From Neodontobutis hainanensis (taxonomy: Eukaryota; Chordata; Actinopteri; Gobiiformes; Odontobutidae), in NCBI GenBank assembly GCA_024349245.1, contig JALDNG010000089.1, forward strand, positions 161,001 through 225,000: a DNA stretch of 64,000 bases, in the 5' to 3' direction. The notes below the pieces were generated by a model that saw only the letters and a list, made by a program, of their open reading frames with translations, did not search any database and was not told the DNA's origin. Of this stretch, positions 1 to 12,286 are shown piece after piece (positions within the stretch are counted from its first letter, which is position 1; each line of letters begins with the position of its first letter). The position numbers and the translations under genes were made by a program.

Positions 1-7
1 CCATTTA

Positions 8-143
8 CACTGTGTGCACAATCATTAGGCAAGTATTATTATTATTATTATTATTAGGCAAGTATTTTTGAGGATTAATTTTGTTATTGTACAACTACAA
101 TGCTCTTGGTCAATCCAAAATGTTAACAAACCCTCAAAACTGA
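8..143 (-). mobile_element. Tc1-like transposon end fragment
   Basis: The terminal sequence CACTGTGTGCACAATCATTA, preceded by TA, matches the left end of the Tc1-like element at 48972 and stays alignable through the AACAAACCCTCAAAAC stretch. Only the end survives; no transposase follows. A short ATT microsatellite (about 37-56) sits inside it and duplicates the TTAGGCAAGTA motif. Orientation is set by analogy with the 48972 copy, whose transposase reads on the minus strand. Confidence 0.7.
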
Positions 144-531
144 ACATTTAAGCAGTAAAAGTAAAGTTTTGGCTTTCTTAAGAGAAAGAAGAGAAGAGCT
201 TGTTGGTGAGATTGATGGATGTGGCCGTTGCTAGGTCAACATTCCCTTACATGCACCTGCCGAACGACACTATGGTCAAGGCTTTGACCTCCGACGATGA
301 ACAATCTAATCTGGGAGGACGTTGTTTGCATATACATTGACGGGACAATGGCTCCATGACTGATCATATTGAAGTCCTAAGGGGCTGATGATTCAATGAA
401 TTTCTTATGCTTTAGAGAATTGATTTTAATTATTATGAATGTCCATATGTTTTACTCCATGTTTTGTTTCTTTTCGTTACAGAGACAGACTGGGACAGGC
501 AGGGTTAGGTCGGAAATCTTAAGTCCGGTGG
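144..531. other. Unassigned stretch before the LTR element
   Basis: I see no coding potential or recognisable repeat here. It ends at GGTGG (527-531), which may be the left target-site copy of the LTR element that follows. Confidence 0.4.
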
Positions 532-768
532 TGTTAGAATAATTTTTATTCTTATAATGTTTAGAGTTACTGGAGGCATATAGTTCTCTTCAGGTCAGGT
601 CAAATTCATGTCATGTCCTTCCTGTTAATCCATGAAGTAGACATAACTAGACGAGGACATGGCTTGTAATGAGACTTCTACACCTGGAGCCTTGTGCTTT
701 GAGGGGTGTGGGTGTGGAAGATACGCCTCCCACCAAGACCTTCACTGTGTTGTATAAAGTCTTATTAG

Positions 769-2848
769 ACCCGAGCCGGTGATAACCGGAAGGGTCTATT
801 ATTTCTGATAGCGTCCGTTATTATTATTTTTTTTCTGCTCTTTGAGGGCTAATTTGACCCCCTGAACATGCACGAAAACTCATGAAAATTTGCCCAAAAT
901 TCAGGCCCGGCGAAAAATTTAATAAAATGAAGTCTGCAGGAAAAAATATGAAAAAATGACTCAGTAGCGACCCCTAGAAAAGTCAAAATACATTATGCTT
1001 ATGGAAAGTGAAAGTACATTTTTTTCAACGTAGAAAAATGAAACTTGGTACATCCATAGTAAACTTTAGGGCAAACAGAAAAGTCGATGACAGCCACAGC
1101 CTAAACTCAACAGGAAGTCCGCCATGTGGGGTGAAAGGCGCAACCACCTAAATCGCACCCCTCGCGCAAAACGATTCAACTCATTGTGTATAAATCTAAA
1201 TGGCCCCAAATTTGGTGAGTATTAGCTAAACACCAGTGCCGACAAAAATTATCAATTTATTTGTATTTTTTTAATTAGGTGTGGGTGTGGCAAGCCCGTA
1301 ACGAGGTGGCCATTTTTGTGGTAATAAAATATCTCTTAACTCTCAAACGGTTTCTCGGATCAAGTTGGACGCAAAAAGGCGTTTGTGCACATTCATGACC
1401 TGAACACAAAAATATGTAAATAAAAGAGTTATCTCTAGAAATGGCCCTCCAGCGCCCCCTACAAACTTATAATGGGACCCAAGAATTTAGTATGTCATAG
1501 AGACATGAAATTTGGTATACACATCTCTTATGTCATGACGAACATAAAAGCCAATGACAACCACCCCCTATCTATAAATGTGTTGCCATAGCAACGCCCC
1601 AAATATGTGGAAAAGGTCAATGGAATGGGAAAATTTTAGTTTGTCGTAGGCAAATGAAACTTGGTACACACATCCACCATGGGCTTATGAACAAAAAAGC
1701 CTATAGTGACCACACCCTATCACACACGGGAAGGCGGCCATTTTGAATTGAACATGTGAATTGCCTTAAAATACACCTCTCTTTTTCAAAAAAACAGAGA
1801 AACTCAGGAAACTTTGCCCAAAATTCAAGCCCGGCAAAAAATGTAATAAAATGAAGTCCGCAAGAAAAAATATAAAAAAATGACTCAGTGGCGACCCCTG
1901 GAAAAGTCAAAATACATTGCGCCTATGGAAAAAGAAAGTAACTTTTTTCCAATGTACAACAATGAAACTTGGTACATCCATAGGACACATCAGGGCAAAC
2001 AGAAAAGTTGATGACAGCCACACCCTAAACTCAACAGGAAGTCCGCCATGTGGGGTGAAAGGCTTGACCACCTAAATCGCACCCCTCGCGCAAAAAGATT
2101 CAACTCATCGTGTTTTCATCTAAAAAGCCCCAGATTTGCTGAGTATTATCTAGACACCAGTGCCGACAAAAATTATCAATTTATTTGTTTTTTTTTATTA
2201 GGTGTGGGTGTGGCAAGCCCGTAATGAGGTGGCCATTTTTGTTCAAATAAAATATCCATTAACTCTCAAACGGTTTCTCGGATCGAGTCTGACACAAAAA
2301 GGCGTTTGTGCACATTCTTGACCTGATCACAAAGATATGTAAATAAAAGAGTTATCTTTAGAAATGGCCCTCCAGCGCCCCCTACAAACTTATAATGGGA
2401 GCCAAGAATTTAGTTTGTCATAAAGACATGAAATTTGGTACACACAACTCTTATATCATTACGAACATAAAAGCCAATGACAACCACCCCCTATCTATAA
2501 CTGTGTTGCCATAGCAACGCCCCAAATATGTGGAAAAATTCAATGGGATGAGAAAATTTTAGTTTGTCGTAGGCAAATGAAACTTGGTACACACATCCAG
2601 CATGTGATTATGAACAAAAAAGCCAAATGTGACCACACCCTATCACACACGGGAAGGTGGCCATTTTGCATTTCCCGAGGTGATGAAGCAGTCTCCAGCC
2701 AGAAGAAGAGTCAAGCAGAGGCACACGCACGGTTATTTGTCATTACCGTGAAGTTTACGCTTTAAAGCACAAAATGCAGTCCTCGGAGTATATGTGCCTC
2801 CGCGGTCGCAAGGGAGGCGAGGGTCTTTATCGCCGCTCGCGGCTTTAA
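769..2848. mobile_element. Interspersed repeat inserted in the 5' LTR
   Basis: The LTR sequence breaks after TATAAAGTCTTATT and resumes at TTTTGTTTACTTCC, so this block is an insertion. Its left edge is AGACCCGAGCCGGTG and its right edge is rich in CG (CCGCGGTCGC, CCGCTCGCGGC). The inside carries phrases common in fish dispersed repeats, such as CGCCCCCTACAAACTTATAA and AGCAACGCCCCAAATATGTG, in two tandem copies. No transposase or clear terminal inverted repeats are visible, so I cannot name the class. A related fragment lies at 30090-30420. Confidence 0.6.
855..2675. repeat. Tandem duplication, period about 923 bp
   Basis: Three anchors recur at matching spacing: GCCCAAAATTCA at 892 and 1816, AACTCTCAAACGG at 1338 and 2261, and CCCTCCAGCGCCCCCTAC at 1445 and 2368. 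The end phrase CCTATCACACACGGGAAGG recurs at about 1716 and 2639. Each unit covers most of the inserted repeat. Confidence 0.85.
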
Positions 2849-3737
2849 TGTTTTGTTTACTTCCTTAAGCAAACCTCCTGCTGTACCATTTGTTACAGTG
2901 TGTCTGCTTTTGCTTTATCTTGCAAGAATAAACCTGGCCATTGCTTGCTAAATTATAATCTGTCTACGTGTCTCTCTGGATAAATATGGGACATAAAGAA
3001 TTCTTATAACAGATGGGTCAACCAACTCAAACGTTGGCATTTCAAAATAAATTTGTTCTTTATTTTGGAGTGATACTGTGTTTTGATTTATTTAATTTAA
3101 ATAATCAGTGCAATAGTGGGATTTTGATTATCTTTGTTTTTTACGTGTTTTTTACTTACATATACTTATACTGTTTTGTCACCGCCTTGGCAATAGGTAT
3201 TTGGTTACATGGTCAAATGTACTTAGGCCAGGTCAGCTGCCCTGCTGGGTTTTTGCTCCTGCCATAGTATACAGTTCACATCCAAGCTAATATTTTTGTT
3301 TTATGCTAATATTTTATCAGCATAACAAGGGGGGAATGTTATAATAATCAAAAATGTATAATTACTGGTTGCTCCTAGTCCTCTTCAGGTCAGTCAGTCC
3401 TGCTCATGTCATGTCCTTCATGCTAATCCAAACAAGAACTAGACATAACTAGACATAGAATAATTATGTCATAAACTTGCGACTGACACAATTCTGAACC
3501 TGGGAACTTCATGGGGGTTGTGTGAACAATACGCCTCCGACAGCTTTTACTTAATGATATAAAATCTCATGTATTGTTTACTTTTTCAAGCAAACTTTAT
3601 CCTGTACCATTGCTACATGTTTGTACTTTGCTTCATTCTTGCAAGAATCACATATTCAAATTCTTTCCATTACAAAGTGATAATTTTCATTCTCCCCCCT
3701 ATTCTAATCTGAACAAAGAATTCTTATAACACGTGGT

Positions 3738-4005
3738 CATGTGGAGGGATGGGACTAAAATTTTACTTTTTGGCCACAACCGTAAACATTACATTTAAAG
3801 AGGAGTCAACAAGGCCTGTGATGAAAGGTACACTATTCCTACTGTGAAACATGGAGGTAGAGCACTGATGTTTTAGGGATGTAGGAGCTACAAACGGACA
3901 AGAAAAGATGCATGTTATCAGAAAATTCTGGAGAAAAATTTGGACATACTTGGACATTTCATCATGAACAATCCAAAGCACAAGGCAAAGTCGAACTGAC
4001 ATTGA
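3738..4005 (+). pseudogene. Tc1-like transposase relic
   Basis: Plus-strand translation gives MWRDGTKILLFGHNRKHYI, then a stop, then TIPTVKHGGRALMF, KILEKNL and FIMNNPKHKAKS. This is the order of the Tc1/mariner DDE catalytic domain (the LFGHN region, VKHGGGS, then DNDPKH). The second catalytic aspartate motif reads NNPKH, so the copy is dead, and there are at least two in-frame stops. It begins directly after the 3' LTR, so the LTR element may have landed in it. Confidence 0.8.
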
Positions 4006-4009
4006 CTAC

Positions 4010-6810
4010 AGCAGCATAAAGTGACGTTTGCGTGGCGTGGTGAAAACTCAGTTTGGCCCATTTTAATTTTGATTTTGTGGTGACAGCATTTTAATTAATT
4101 TTCAGCTTTAAATTTGAGTGCTTTTTTAAAAGTAAATAAATAAAAAAAAATCAGAACATGTATAAGAAATATTAGCATTCATTTTGAAACACTATTTGAC
4201 TGATCAAGAACAGAAGCCAGCCCTATAAAAGGTAAAGTGATTGGATGGATAGTTTGAAGCCATCTGTTCAGTCTGCCGCTGCACTCCGGATACATATGGA
4301 CATATTTTTAGGTCTCCATATAGTTGCCGAAAACAGCTATTAGTCACTTCACACTTCAACCTAAGAGCGACTGTGTTATGTTTGAGTGGAACCTGCCGTA
4401 CTTCCTTGTCACATTGGAACTGTGCCAGTCTCTTCCCCATGTCATTAACTGCGCATGTTGCTTGATGACCAATGTGTGTCACAACGGTCATTTGGAAAGA
4501 TCAGGTCAGGTTTCTGGGCCTAAAATTAGTCAAATACTGTCAGGACCAACTACAGTCTCAAGTCTCTACATAAACAATCCATGCTATATTAAGGTACCTG
4601 TAATTCTTAACAGCTGCAATGAACCTACTAAAACTACATCCAGACCAGTTTCCTCTGAACGACAAATGTTTTACAGCATCACGCTAACAGCTACTTCAGC
4701 TACCTCAGACACTGGCAGAAGTGCACAACAGTGTGCAAACAGTCTCAGTACTTTTCATGCATTTTTGCATCTCTCCATCACTTATTGCTGCAGATGGTAG
4801 TACATTAAGAAGCAGTGGCTGAAAGTGAAAGTTCAGAATCTTATGTAGAGTAAATGCATACAAGTACAATGTATACAATACATGTAGGGTAGAATAAACG
4901 CTACAAAACATATAATGGCTGTATCTTTTCCCTCATTTGCAGGCAGCTCGCCCATCCTTTTCCTTAATCGCTCGGAGGCCTGTTCTGTGTGCAGATTTGC
5001 TGACAACACAGTGGGGAGGAGCACACAGAGGAAATGAGCACTCTGTTACTCGAGTCAGGACAGCAAATATGCTAACCTCACCAAATGGAATAAAATGGAG
5101 ATTACTGGAGACTTTTTAAAATATGAGCTAAGCTGAAGAGCAGAAAATTAGAAGGAAAAGAAAAAAAACATAATGTACAGTTACACTCTGTCTCTGGGAT
5201 TAACACAAGCATGCTGTTGTGAGGAAGACTGCGTTTATATAAGTGTCTAATTATACAGTAAGTTTTTATAGTAAAAAAAGAGTAGTTGCCATGGCGATCT
5301 GTCATCCAGTAACTGTCCATTGTGAAAATGGTCTGAAGAAATGGATATGTTTTTGTATGCTGTTGAGATAATTCTGCCTGACAGAAACATTTTCATTCTC
5401 TCAAACATATTGTATGCCGTCCACATTAAAACTGCTTTCTCCCAAACAACAATCAGAACCCCCTCAGTGTAAAAGTATGTATTATTAATCAGGATCAGAT
5501 CATTTTTATGTGGTAATGTTATAAAACATATTCAAACATTTAGAGGTGGAGCCAAATGGGAAAGTGCTCAGTCTTCCAGGTCGTAATCTAATAAAAAGAG
5601 ATGGTAAGTGAGTGTCTGTGAAAAACATCACAGCTCTAGCCTGGCCAGCTGCGACTAAATCTTTTCCTATTTTATACAAATAAGTTAGTCTGGTACCCTG
5701 TTGCTTGCATTCAATTTCAAGGGTGGGGTTTACAAGGGAATGTTAAGCAATCAAGGAAATGACAGACGACAAAAAAAGCGACACTACACAGCCGATTGTC
5801 AACAAGGAAACCACGTTTGTACCGTTAGTTAACATCTCCAGCAGTAGAGCGACACCAGAGCGGTTTCATTGTTTTTATACTTTGCTGGTAATTCAAAACC
5901 GAGGCGAGAGCAGAAATAAACGTCTTCTCTGTGGTTGCGACCACCATGTTGAATGTTTTGGACTAGCCACGCGAGCTGAGTTACATGTGTATGACGTAGC
6001 CAGCAAACCTCTCCCTGCTGCAGACAAACTGCTTGTGATTGGTCCGTCCGCAAAATCGCAGTGATAGGGATTAGCTATGAGAAAGGGACCAGACTGTCCT
6101 CCAATTAAAAAAAGGAAAACGATCTGGTATACCAAGCTACCACAGCTCCTCCTCTCCATAGAATCCAGTGATAAATCCCGTATTATCTATTTGAGTATGT
6201 TTAAACCTTTAAGGGTTAACTAGCAGCAGCTGGGGCAGGATGGTGCAGTCCCGTGAGGTAGAGTAGACGGTCCTGAAGGTCCTGGGGGAAGCCTGCTTCT
6301 GGAGTCCATGTGGGAGGTAACAGAAGAGGCCCAGGAGACGCTAATGAAAATGGTGGCAAAAATCCCCTGAGAATACATTAACACAGAACAGGTGGGTATG
6401 AAACAAAAAGTCAAAGGTTTGTGTGAAATGGATTTGACAGCTTACTGTAGGTGACACTTTAGTCACTTGGGGTTAAAAAAATGTAAGCCTTTTTCCTGGC
6501 CCAGATTGTTATAAAACAAAGGAACAATTGTTATAAAACAATGTGAGCCATAAAAAAGGCAAATTTTTCCTGTCCCCCAGAAACAATGTTGGCCATTTCA
6601 TTGATGTCAGGCATCAATGACATGGCTGACAGTAGCAGTGGCTTTTGTATTTTTAGTCATTACTATTGAAGCTTGTGTAAGCAGATTTGTTTTGATTTTT
6701 TTTCTTTTTTTAATCAAGTTTATTTTGAACATTTAAAACAATTAAAATAGACATTTATATGAAACAATATAAATAATAATGCCCAAAAGGGAGTGGGAAC
6801 TTATATAATA
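4010..6810. other. Unassigned 2.8 kb with one CpG-enriched block
   Basis: No recognised gene or repeat. A 158-codon frame at 4324-4800 has a non-ATG start and no domain-like character. The block 5755-6065 is richer in CpG than its surroundings and holds an ATG-started 101-codon ORF (5759-6064) with a charged N-terminus (MTDDKKSDTTQP) and no recognisable domain. This block might be a piece of an unclassified element. Confidence 0.4.
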
Positions 6811-7040
6811 GGGCGGCAGTAGCTCAGTGGGTAGAGTAGTAGTTCTTCAACCGGAAGATAGGCGGTTTGATTCTCACTCTCCCCAAAGTTCATACTGTCG
6901 TTGTGTCCTTGGGCAAGACACTTAACCCATCTTGCCTCAAGTGGCTATAACACTGGTAATTACTGTAAAACTGGTAATTACTGTAAAAACATGTAAGTCG
7001 CTTTGGATAAAAGCTAAATGCTAAATGAATTCATGTAAAT
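6811..7040 (+). mobile_element. tRNA-derived SINE
   Basis: A tRNA-like head (GGGCGGCAGTAGCTCAGTGG as A box; GGTTTGATTCTC as B box) is followed by a body with TGTCCTTGGGCAAGACACTT and a tail AAGTCGCTTTGGATAAAAGC. An internal 17-18 bp piece (ACTGGTAATTACTGTAAA) is duplicated. It is the longest copy of the SINE type that recurs at 15828, 31826, 38968 and 41428. It is not a functional tRNA gene. Confidence 0.85.
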
Positions 7041-7320
7041 TTAAATATATTCCGACCCCCCTTACAATTTCTAATCATTTAATCAAATATAAAAAAAAAA
7101 AAACATCACCAATGTCTCTACAAGAAAACAAACAACCATTACTATCAATTATTTATAAATTCAATAACAACAAACAACAACAACAAAAAACTAGAAAAGA
7201 AAATGAGCAATATTTTTCTTTGAATTTTTTCACCTCCACATTTTTATAGTTACGCATATCCATAAGCCAAAATACCTCCGAATAACTTTGTATTATTCAA
7301 TCGTTCATCCTCTTCCCCTT

Positions 7321-7565
7321 AAGGAAAGTGGAGCTGTAGCCTGTCCCAGAAGATTGGAGCCTGAGGCAGGGTTTACCCTATACACAGACATTCACTAGAT
7401 TCACCAGTTCACCTGCCACGTCTTGGGACGGTGGGAGGGAGACGGACCAAGAGAAAACCCAGGGAGGACATGCGAAGTCCACACAATAAGGTTGTGTCTC
7501 AGCTGGGGATCAAACTCACAACCTTTGCGCTGCGAGGCAGGAGCACTCTGCCATCGTGCAACCGA
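7321..7565 (-). mobile_element. tRNA-like interspersed repeat fragment, reverse orientation
   Basis: The order GCCTGTCCCAGAAGATTGGAG, GAGAAAACCCAGGGAGGACATG, AAGTCCACACA, GGGGATCAAACTCACAACCTT and GCGAGGCAGGAGCACTCTGC matches the reverse of a widespread fish repeat that carries a tRNA-like B box. A short plus-orientation relative lies at 9830-9905 and another tail piece at 31265-31385. Confidence 0.65.
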
Positions 7566-10500
7566 CTTTTTATAATGGAATAATAAAGTGATCTCAAACT
7601 AAACTTGTTTTTGTGTCTTTCTTCTTCTGAATAAACACTTTATTAACGGCTTTTATCACACTATCTCATGCATCCCACACATGCTCTTCCGAACTGCTCG
7701 GAGTTTCGCACTGCTGCACAGCGGATCTGAAACGTGTCCAATGAGCGCGATTCACGGGGCTGCACGAACATTTGCAGTGTAATTTAGGGGTAACTCACCT
7801 CAGCTGGTAATGATGTTTTCACCGGCTTTTGCCTGTAAAGTGAATGTTTTAATTTTAAATTCACTTTGTCTATTTTACTGTGAAAGAGATGTTTGTAGTA
7901 TATAATCAGGGTGAACCAACTAATCAGACAGTTGAAATCTACTTGTAGTTCCTAAAAATCAACAACAGCCCTCTTTGATTCAGAGGGATTGGTGGAATCA
8001 CCCAAAGACAGTGCATCTAATACAGCTGTCAGCACAACGGCGTCACACTAATTGGCCTATTAGTTTTGGCATTAGCAGTGGGGCTGCTGCACTGATTGAC
8101 TATTGGCCATCTAAGTGGGGCAGGGGGCTATGAAGTGCGCTGCCACACCATTAGCTGACTCTACACGTTTGCACTAATAGCACTCAGACGCCTCTCAGAC
8201 CAATTACTTATGTGTTTCAGCAAAGCCTGTCGGCCGAGCCCACATGTCACCCTTGCTTCTGCTTTTTATTAAAATGGCTTTTGGTTAAAATGGCATTTGG
8301 AAGGCTGTGTAGCATTGAGGGCCATTTGTGTGTGGTTGGGCCTTATTTACAGCTTTATAACCAATGGCCACCTCCGACACAGAGGGGATTGAAATTAACA
8401 TGTATTAAGTGGTTGTATGTGTGATTTATTCTTTTAATGGCACAGGGATATCATGTAGAAAAAAGGGATGTGCTTCTACCATAGCCGGCCTACCAAAGGC
8501 TAAAGGCTATTAACAAGAGTTATAGCATGAACACAGCCCTCACTCAGTCGCTGTTATTGATTCAAGATCATTTTTTGGCAGAGCCTTTTTCATGGTTTCT
8601 GTGGAGGTAAGAGCGAGGTGATGCAGCACAGACTTTTTGACACAAACACTTTCAGTAGAAAGTTGAGAGTTGTCTGGACAGAGCACTAATGAAAACAGAC
8701 ACTCAAACAGCTTCAATGATCTGCATTTTTTTTTCTCTTTTTTACCTGTAGCTTGTGCCACTAGTGATAAGAAATAATAATAATGATAATTATTTATTAG
8801 AAAAAATAAGAACTATATATAAACAGTAGAAAAACAACAATATGCCTAAAGCAGTTTCCAGTGATTAAATGAAACTCTGAAAGTACTATTATGACGGAGT
8901 AACCCTGCATCATCAGCTCAAGTTTCATTTCTATCTAGACAGAACAAAGTGGAAAGTTGTAGAGAACTATGTGAGCAGACTAATGGACTGAGGCTGTGTA
9001 CGCATTTGAGATGTTAGAGTTTGAGTGGTTGGTGTGGATTAAAGACTGTGTCCTGATCGGCCCACTGCACACATGCACTGCTCTAGTCACTTTGTCTTCA
9101 TTGTTTAGTCTCTACTCAACAATATTTTAGCAATATTTAGCTGCAGTAAAAGAGAAAAACATCAAAGTAATGATTGGTGTACAGTAAATCTTTGTCCTGG
9201 CCCTGCAGGGAGATGCCTCCTCTCAGACACCACTCACCCACTGCTCTGACACCCATCTTCTTCCACTGCTTTTCTGTTGGATCAATACAGCCCTAAGTGC
9301 TGACTAAAGGCATATTCCACATTTAAGTTCACTCCACGCAGCAGTGGCTGTAACTCAATCTGCACATTACGCCGATGGTTTCCACTGCCCTTTCTCTCAG
9401 CTTCTGTAATTTGGCTTAATGCATTTTTTTGCGTTTGTGTCTAATGTTATCTCAGACGTTATTATGAAGGGCTAACTGTTAAATTATAGATTGTAACTTT
9501 CTCTTTAACACAGACAACACATCTCGACCACTAAGGTGAGCAGAGGTGAGCCAGTTACACAAAGCAGTCATTTACATCTTCAGCGCTCAAAGACTGTTCT
9601 GAGCACAGTCTAGTGACAACTTGAGCAGGAAATTTTTTTCTGTAAGAACAAAAGCTATTCAGACCTTACCTTATCTTACTTCCTATTTTGAGCTCAAGAT
9701 AGTGTGATAAAAGCCATTGATTAAGACGTGTGCTGGACCAAAACAAGTGTTTATTCAGAAGAGGAAGGACCAGAAAAAAGTTTTAGTTTGACTAAGTTGT
9801 TCAAATACACATCACTTCTCGTTTTTTTTCTACCGCTTACTTCCAAAAGGGATTGCGGGTGACTGGAACCTATCCCAGAGACTTTGGGCAAGGCTTGGAA
9901 GCTTCTCGGGTTTTTGCTCATTACATTGTTTTTTCTTCATTTCTTTGCTTTAGCAGATCTTATTGAATTTAATACTGATTTACTCATGTAAATAAACATA
10001 AATATAATAATAAAGTAAACATTCAGAGGACATTATACTTTTAGATGAGAAAAATAATACTTACAGAAAGAATCTCTCAAAAAAACTTTGAGACCCTGAA
10101 GTAATATATTAATAAATCATAAATATTCCGTGGGGTGTATTCAGTAAGTTACCACATCAAGTCTATTTGTGAAAGGAAATTAATAATTTTTGTTTACTTA
10201 ATTATTAGCTGAGCGTATACATGATTCAGACACTTGAGGGATTACTTCAATCCAGCGTTCCCCTGCGATGTTGTAAAGCGACAAAACATACGTAGCGTAA
10301 TGTGTGTCAGACCATGAGGAACAGTTCAGAGTTTTTAGAAGTGTAAATTAAATGTTTTTTTTCTTTATGAATCCTGCAGTGTTCAATCAGTGGATGTGCA
10401 CATTTCGCTCACAGCACATTTGTTCAAAATGTTATTTTACAATAAAGTTGTAAATGCTGCTTCAGCTACTGTTCATACCTTCACAGTTTGAGCTGGACTA

Positions 10501-12286
10501 GGAATTTCCTCATGTAAGTGTCTATACCAGATTTTAAACCAATCTTTTGAGAATGTCTAAATAGCCACATTATTGTCACATAAATAAATGCCTGATTAAG
10601 CTTTTAATAAATGTTTTAGAGAGCAGGGAAGCTGTATTCTTTCACTATTACAACAAATGTTTTTGGAAAAATACTATACACATATATACTATTACACAAA
10701 ATCATGTCCAGTTTAATTAAAAGACATAAAAACATAAAAACCATAAATATTTAAATACATTTATTGAATTTTGGAAATGGAATAAACATTCTAGAATTCA
10801 TAATAAAAGACTATGTAATCATTGCAACGATTAAACTCTGAACTCACTGCTATATCATAAGAAATCATATCTATATTAACATTCAACATCTACTACTAGG
10901 ACACAAGACATTAAAGAACAATCTAAAAATAAACTAGTCTCTGCATTCAAAGCAGTGGTAGGAAACTTAATCAGTGTTTTTTATTTTATTTTCTCCATTT
11001 TGTCCTGATTTGACACATCCTCATCACATCAGATCAGATCAAGGCCTGTTCACACTAAGGGCGAGATCTTCATGAGTGAAACACAAAGCACGTGGCAGAT
11101 GGCGCTCTCATTTTCATGGCGGGTCCAGAGCATGTGCATTGTTTAAAAAATGTCTGGATATGAATGGTGCAGAATGGTTAATTTCACTTGTAAACTCAAG
11201 GGACATGTTTTTACAAGATGACAAATCACTTAACAGCGGTTATTAATATATGTTATTTTCACGAGTCACTGATGTGCATCATGTCAGATCAATGAACAAA
11301 AATATATGCACCTTAAATAGAATATACAAGTGGAGGAAATAGAGAATCAGAATCAGAGACACTGTCACTCACATTTAATAAAACTCACAGGTATGGAGCA
11401 GGTGTGTGAAGGTAAGTAAAGCCGAGCTCGTCCTCGTTTTGAATAAACATGAGGACTTTACACACACAATCTACTCTATGAGATGCTATATGCTATTGTC
11501 TTTGTGTAAAAACAGCTGTTATTTTCTTCACTTGGTTAAACAGTGTTCATTCGCTCCATCCTTCGATAAATCAGTCACAATGACAGTAGACTAAATAGAA
11601 GGACAACAGTTTAGCAGCTACTTACTTTCCTGTTTGTCCCCCAGTCACAATTTTCCAGGAATGCTCTCATGTGTCTCATCAGCTCATAAAGTCACTCCAG
11701 TGGGTAAAAGCCCATTTACTGTACCCCCCGTCAGTCCTTGTTGTCCAGCTCAGCTCAGTACAGTTCAAACATGGCTTGCTTCTTCCGTTATCGTTCGAAA
11801 AGTCCTTTTTGTGGCCAATGCAGTGTGTAGTGTCCTGCTGTGATCAGGTGGATGTGCACGTGCAGGCCTGCATGAGAAGGACTGGGTCTGGACTCAGAAG
11901 TCTTCAGCTCCAGGAATGCTACTAGAACCAGCTCTAGTTTCCACTGTTTTTGTAAAATCTCCACTTATTTTATACAAGTTATTTATTAATTCATCATTTT
12001 ATCAAGGTATACAATATAAAATTTAATGTATAATCAAAATTAGGCATTACATATACAGTACTGTATGTGTCTATTTTTTTTTTTTATTTAGTCTAGTAAA
12101 ATTAATTATTAATACACTTTAGATACGTAATGTTTTTCAGTAAGAGAAAAGGTTGGACAAGTGAGCAAACGTTCTCTTCTATGTTTAATGAAGGGAACCT
12201 CATGGACCATACAGGATAAAAGATTAGCCTTCACTCTGCAGCAGATCTAAACACATGAATAAAACTTCTGATCTCTGTCACAGTCA
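7566..12286. other. Long unassigned non-coding stretch
   Basis: No exon-like ORF or complete element. 9830-9905 is a fragment of the repeat family at 7321. 11041-11075 (GGCCTGTTCACACTAAGGGC) resembles a Harbinger-type terminal sequence, but no partner end was found. The GC-richer segment 8010-8400 is not explained by a repeat I know and could be a conserved non-coding element; alignment would be needed. Confidence 0.45.

Larger units (their letters stand above)
532..3731 (+). mobile_element. Decayed, internally shrunken LTR retroelement
   Basis: Two diverged LTRs of about 400 bp start TGTTA and end TTCTTATAACA: 532-3011 (split by a 2-kb insertion) and 3337-3731. Shared landmarks are CTCTTCAGGTCAG, TCATGTCATGTCCTTC, CTAGACATAACTAGAC, a TATAAA box, ACGCCTCC, and CTGTACCAT with GCAAGAAT. 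A PBS-like TGGGTCAACCAACTC starts at 3014 and a polypurine tract AAGGGGGGAA (3327-3336) precedes the 3' LTR. Flanks GGTGG and CGTGG agree at 4 of 5 bases. The internal region is only about 325 bp and holds no gag, pol or env that I can recognise; the hydrophobic 84-codon ORF at 3013 has a non-ATG start and no known match. This is a non-autonomous or deleted old copy; its superfamily (ERV or Gypsy) is undetermined. Confidence 0.72.

Noticed and set aside
3013..3267. Hydrophobic 84-codon ORF in the LTR element interior, possible envelope remnant
   Set aside because: No ATG start and no recognisable envelope feature; AT-rich DNA readily gives hydrophobic frames.
4324..4800. 158-codon plus-strand ORF
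   Set aside because: Non-ATG start, no domain character, overlapped by minus-strand frames of similar length; treated as chance.
11041..11120. Harbinger-type terminal repeat
   Set aside because: GGCCTGTTCACACTAAGGGC is suggestive but no inverted partner was found nearby.
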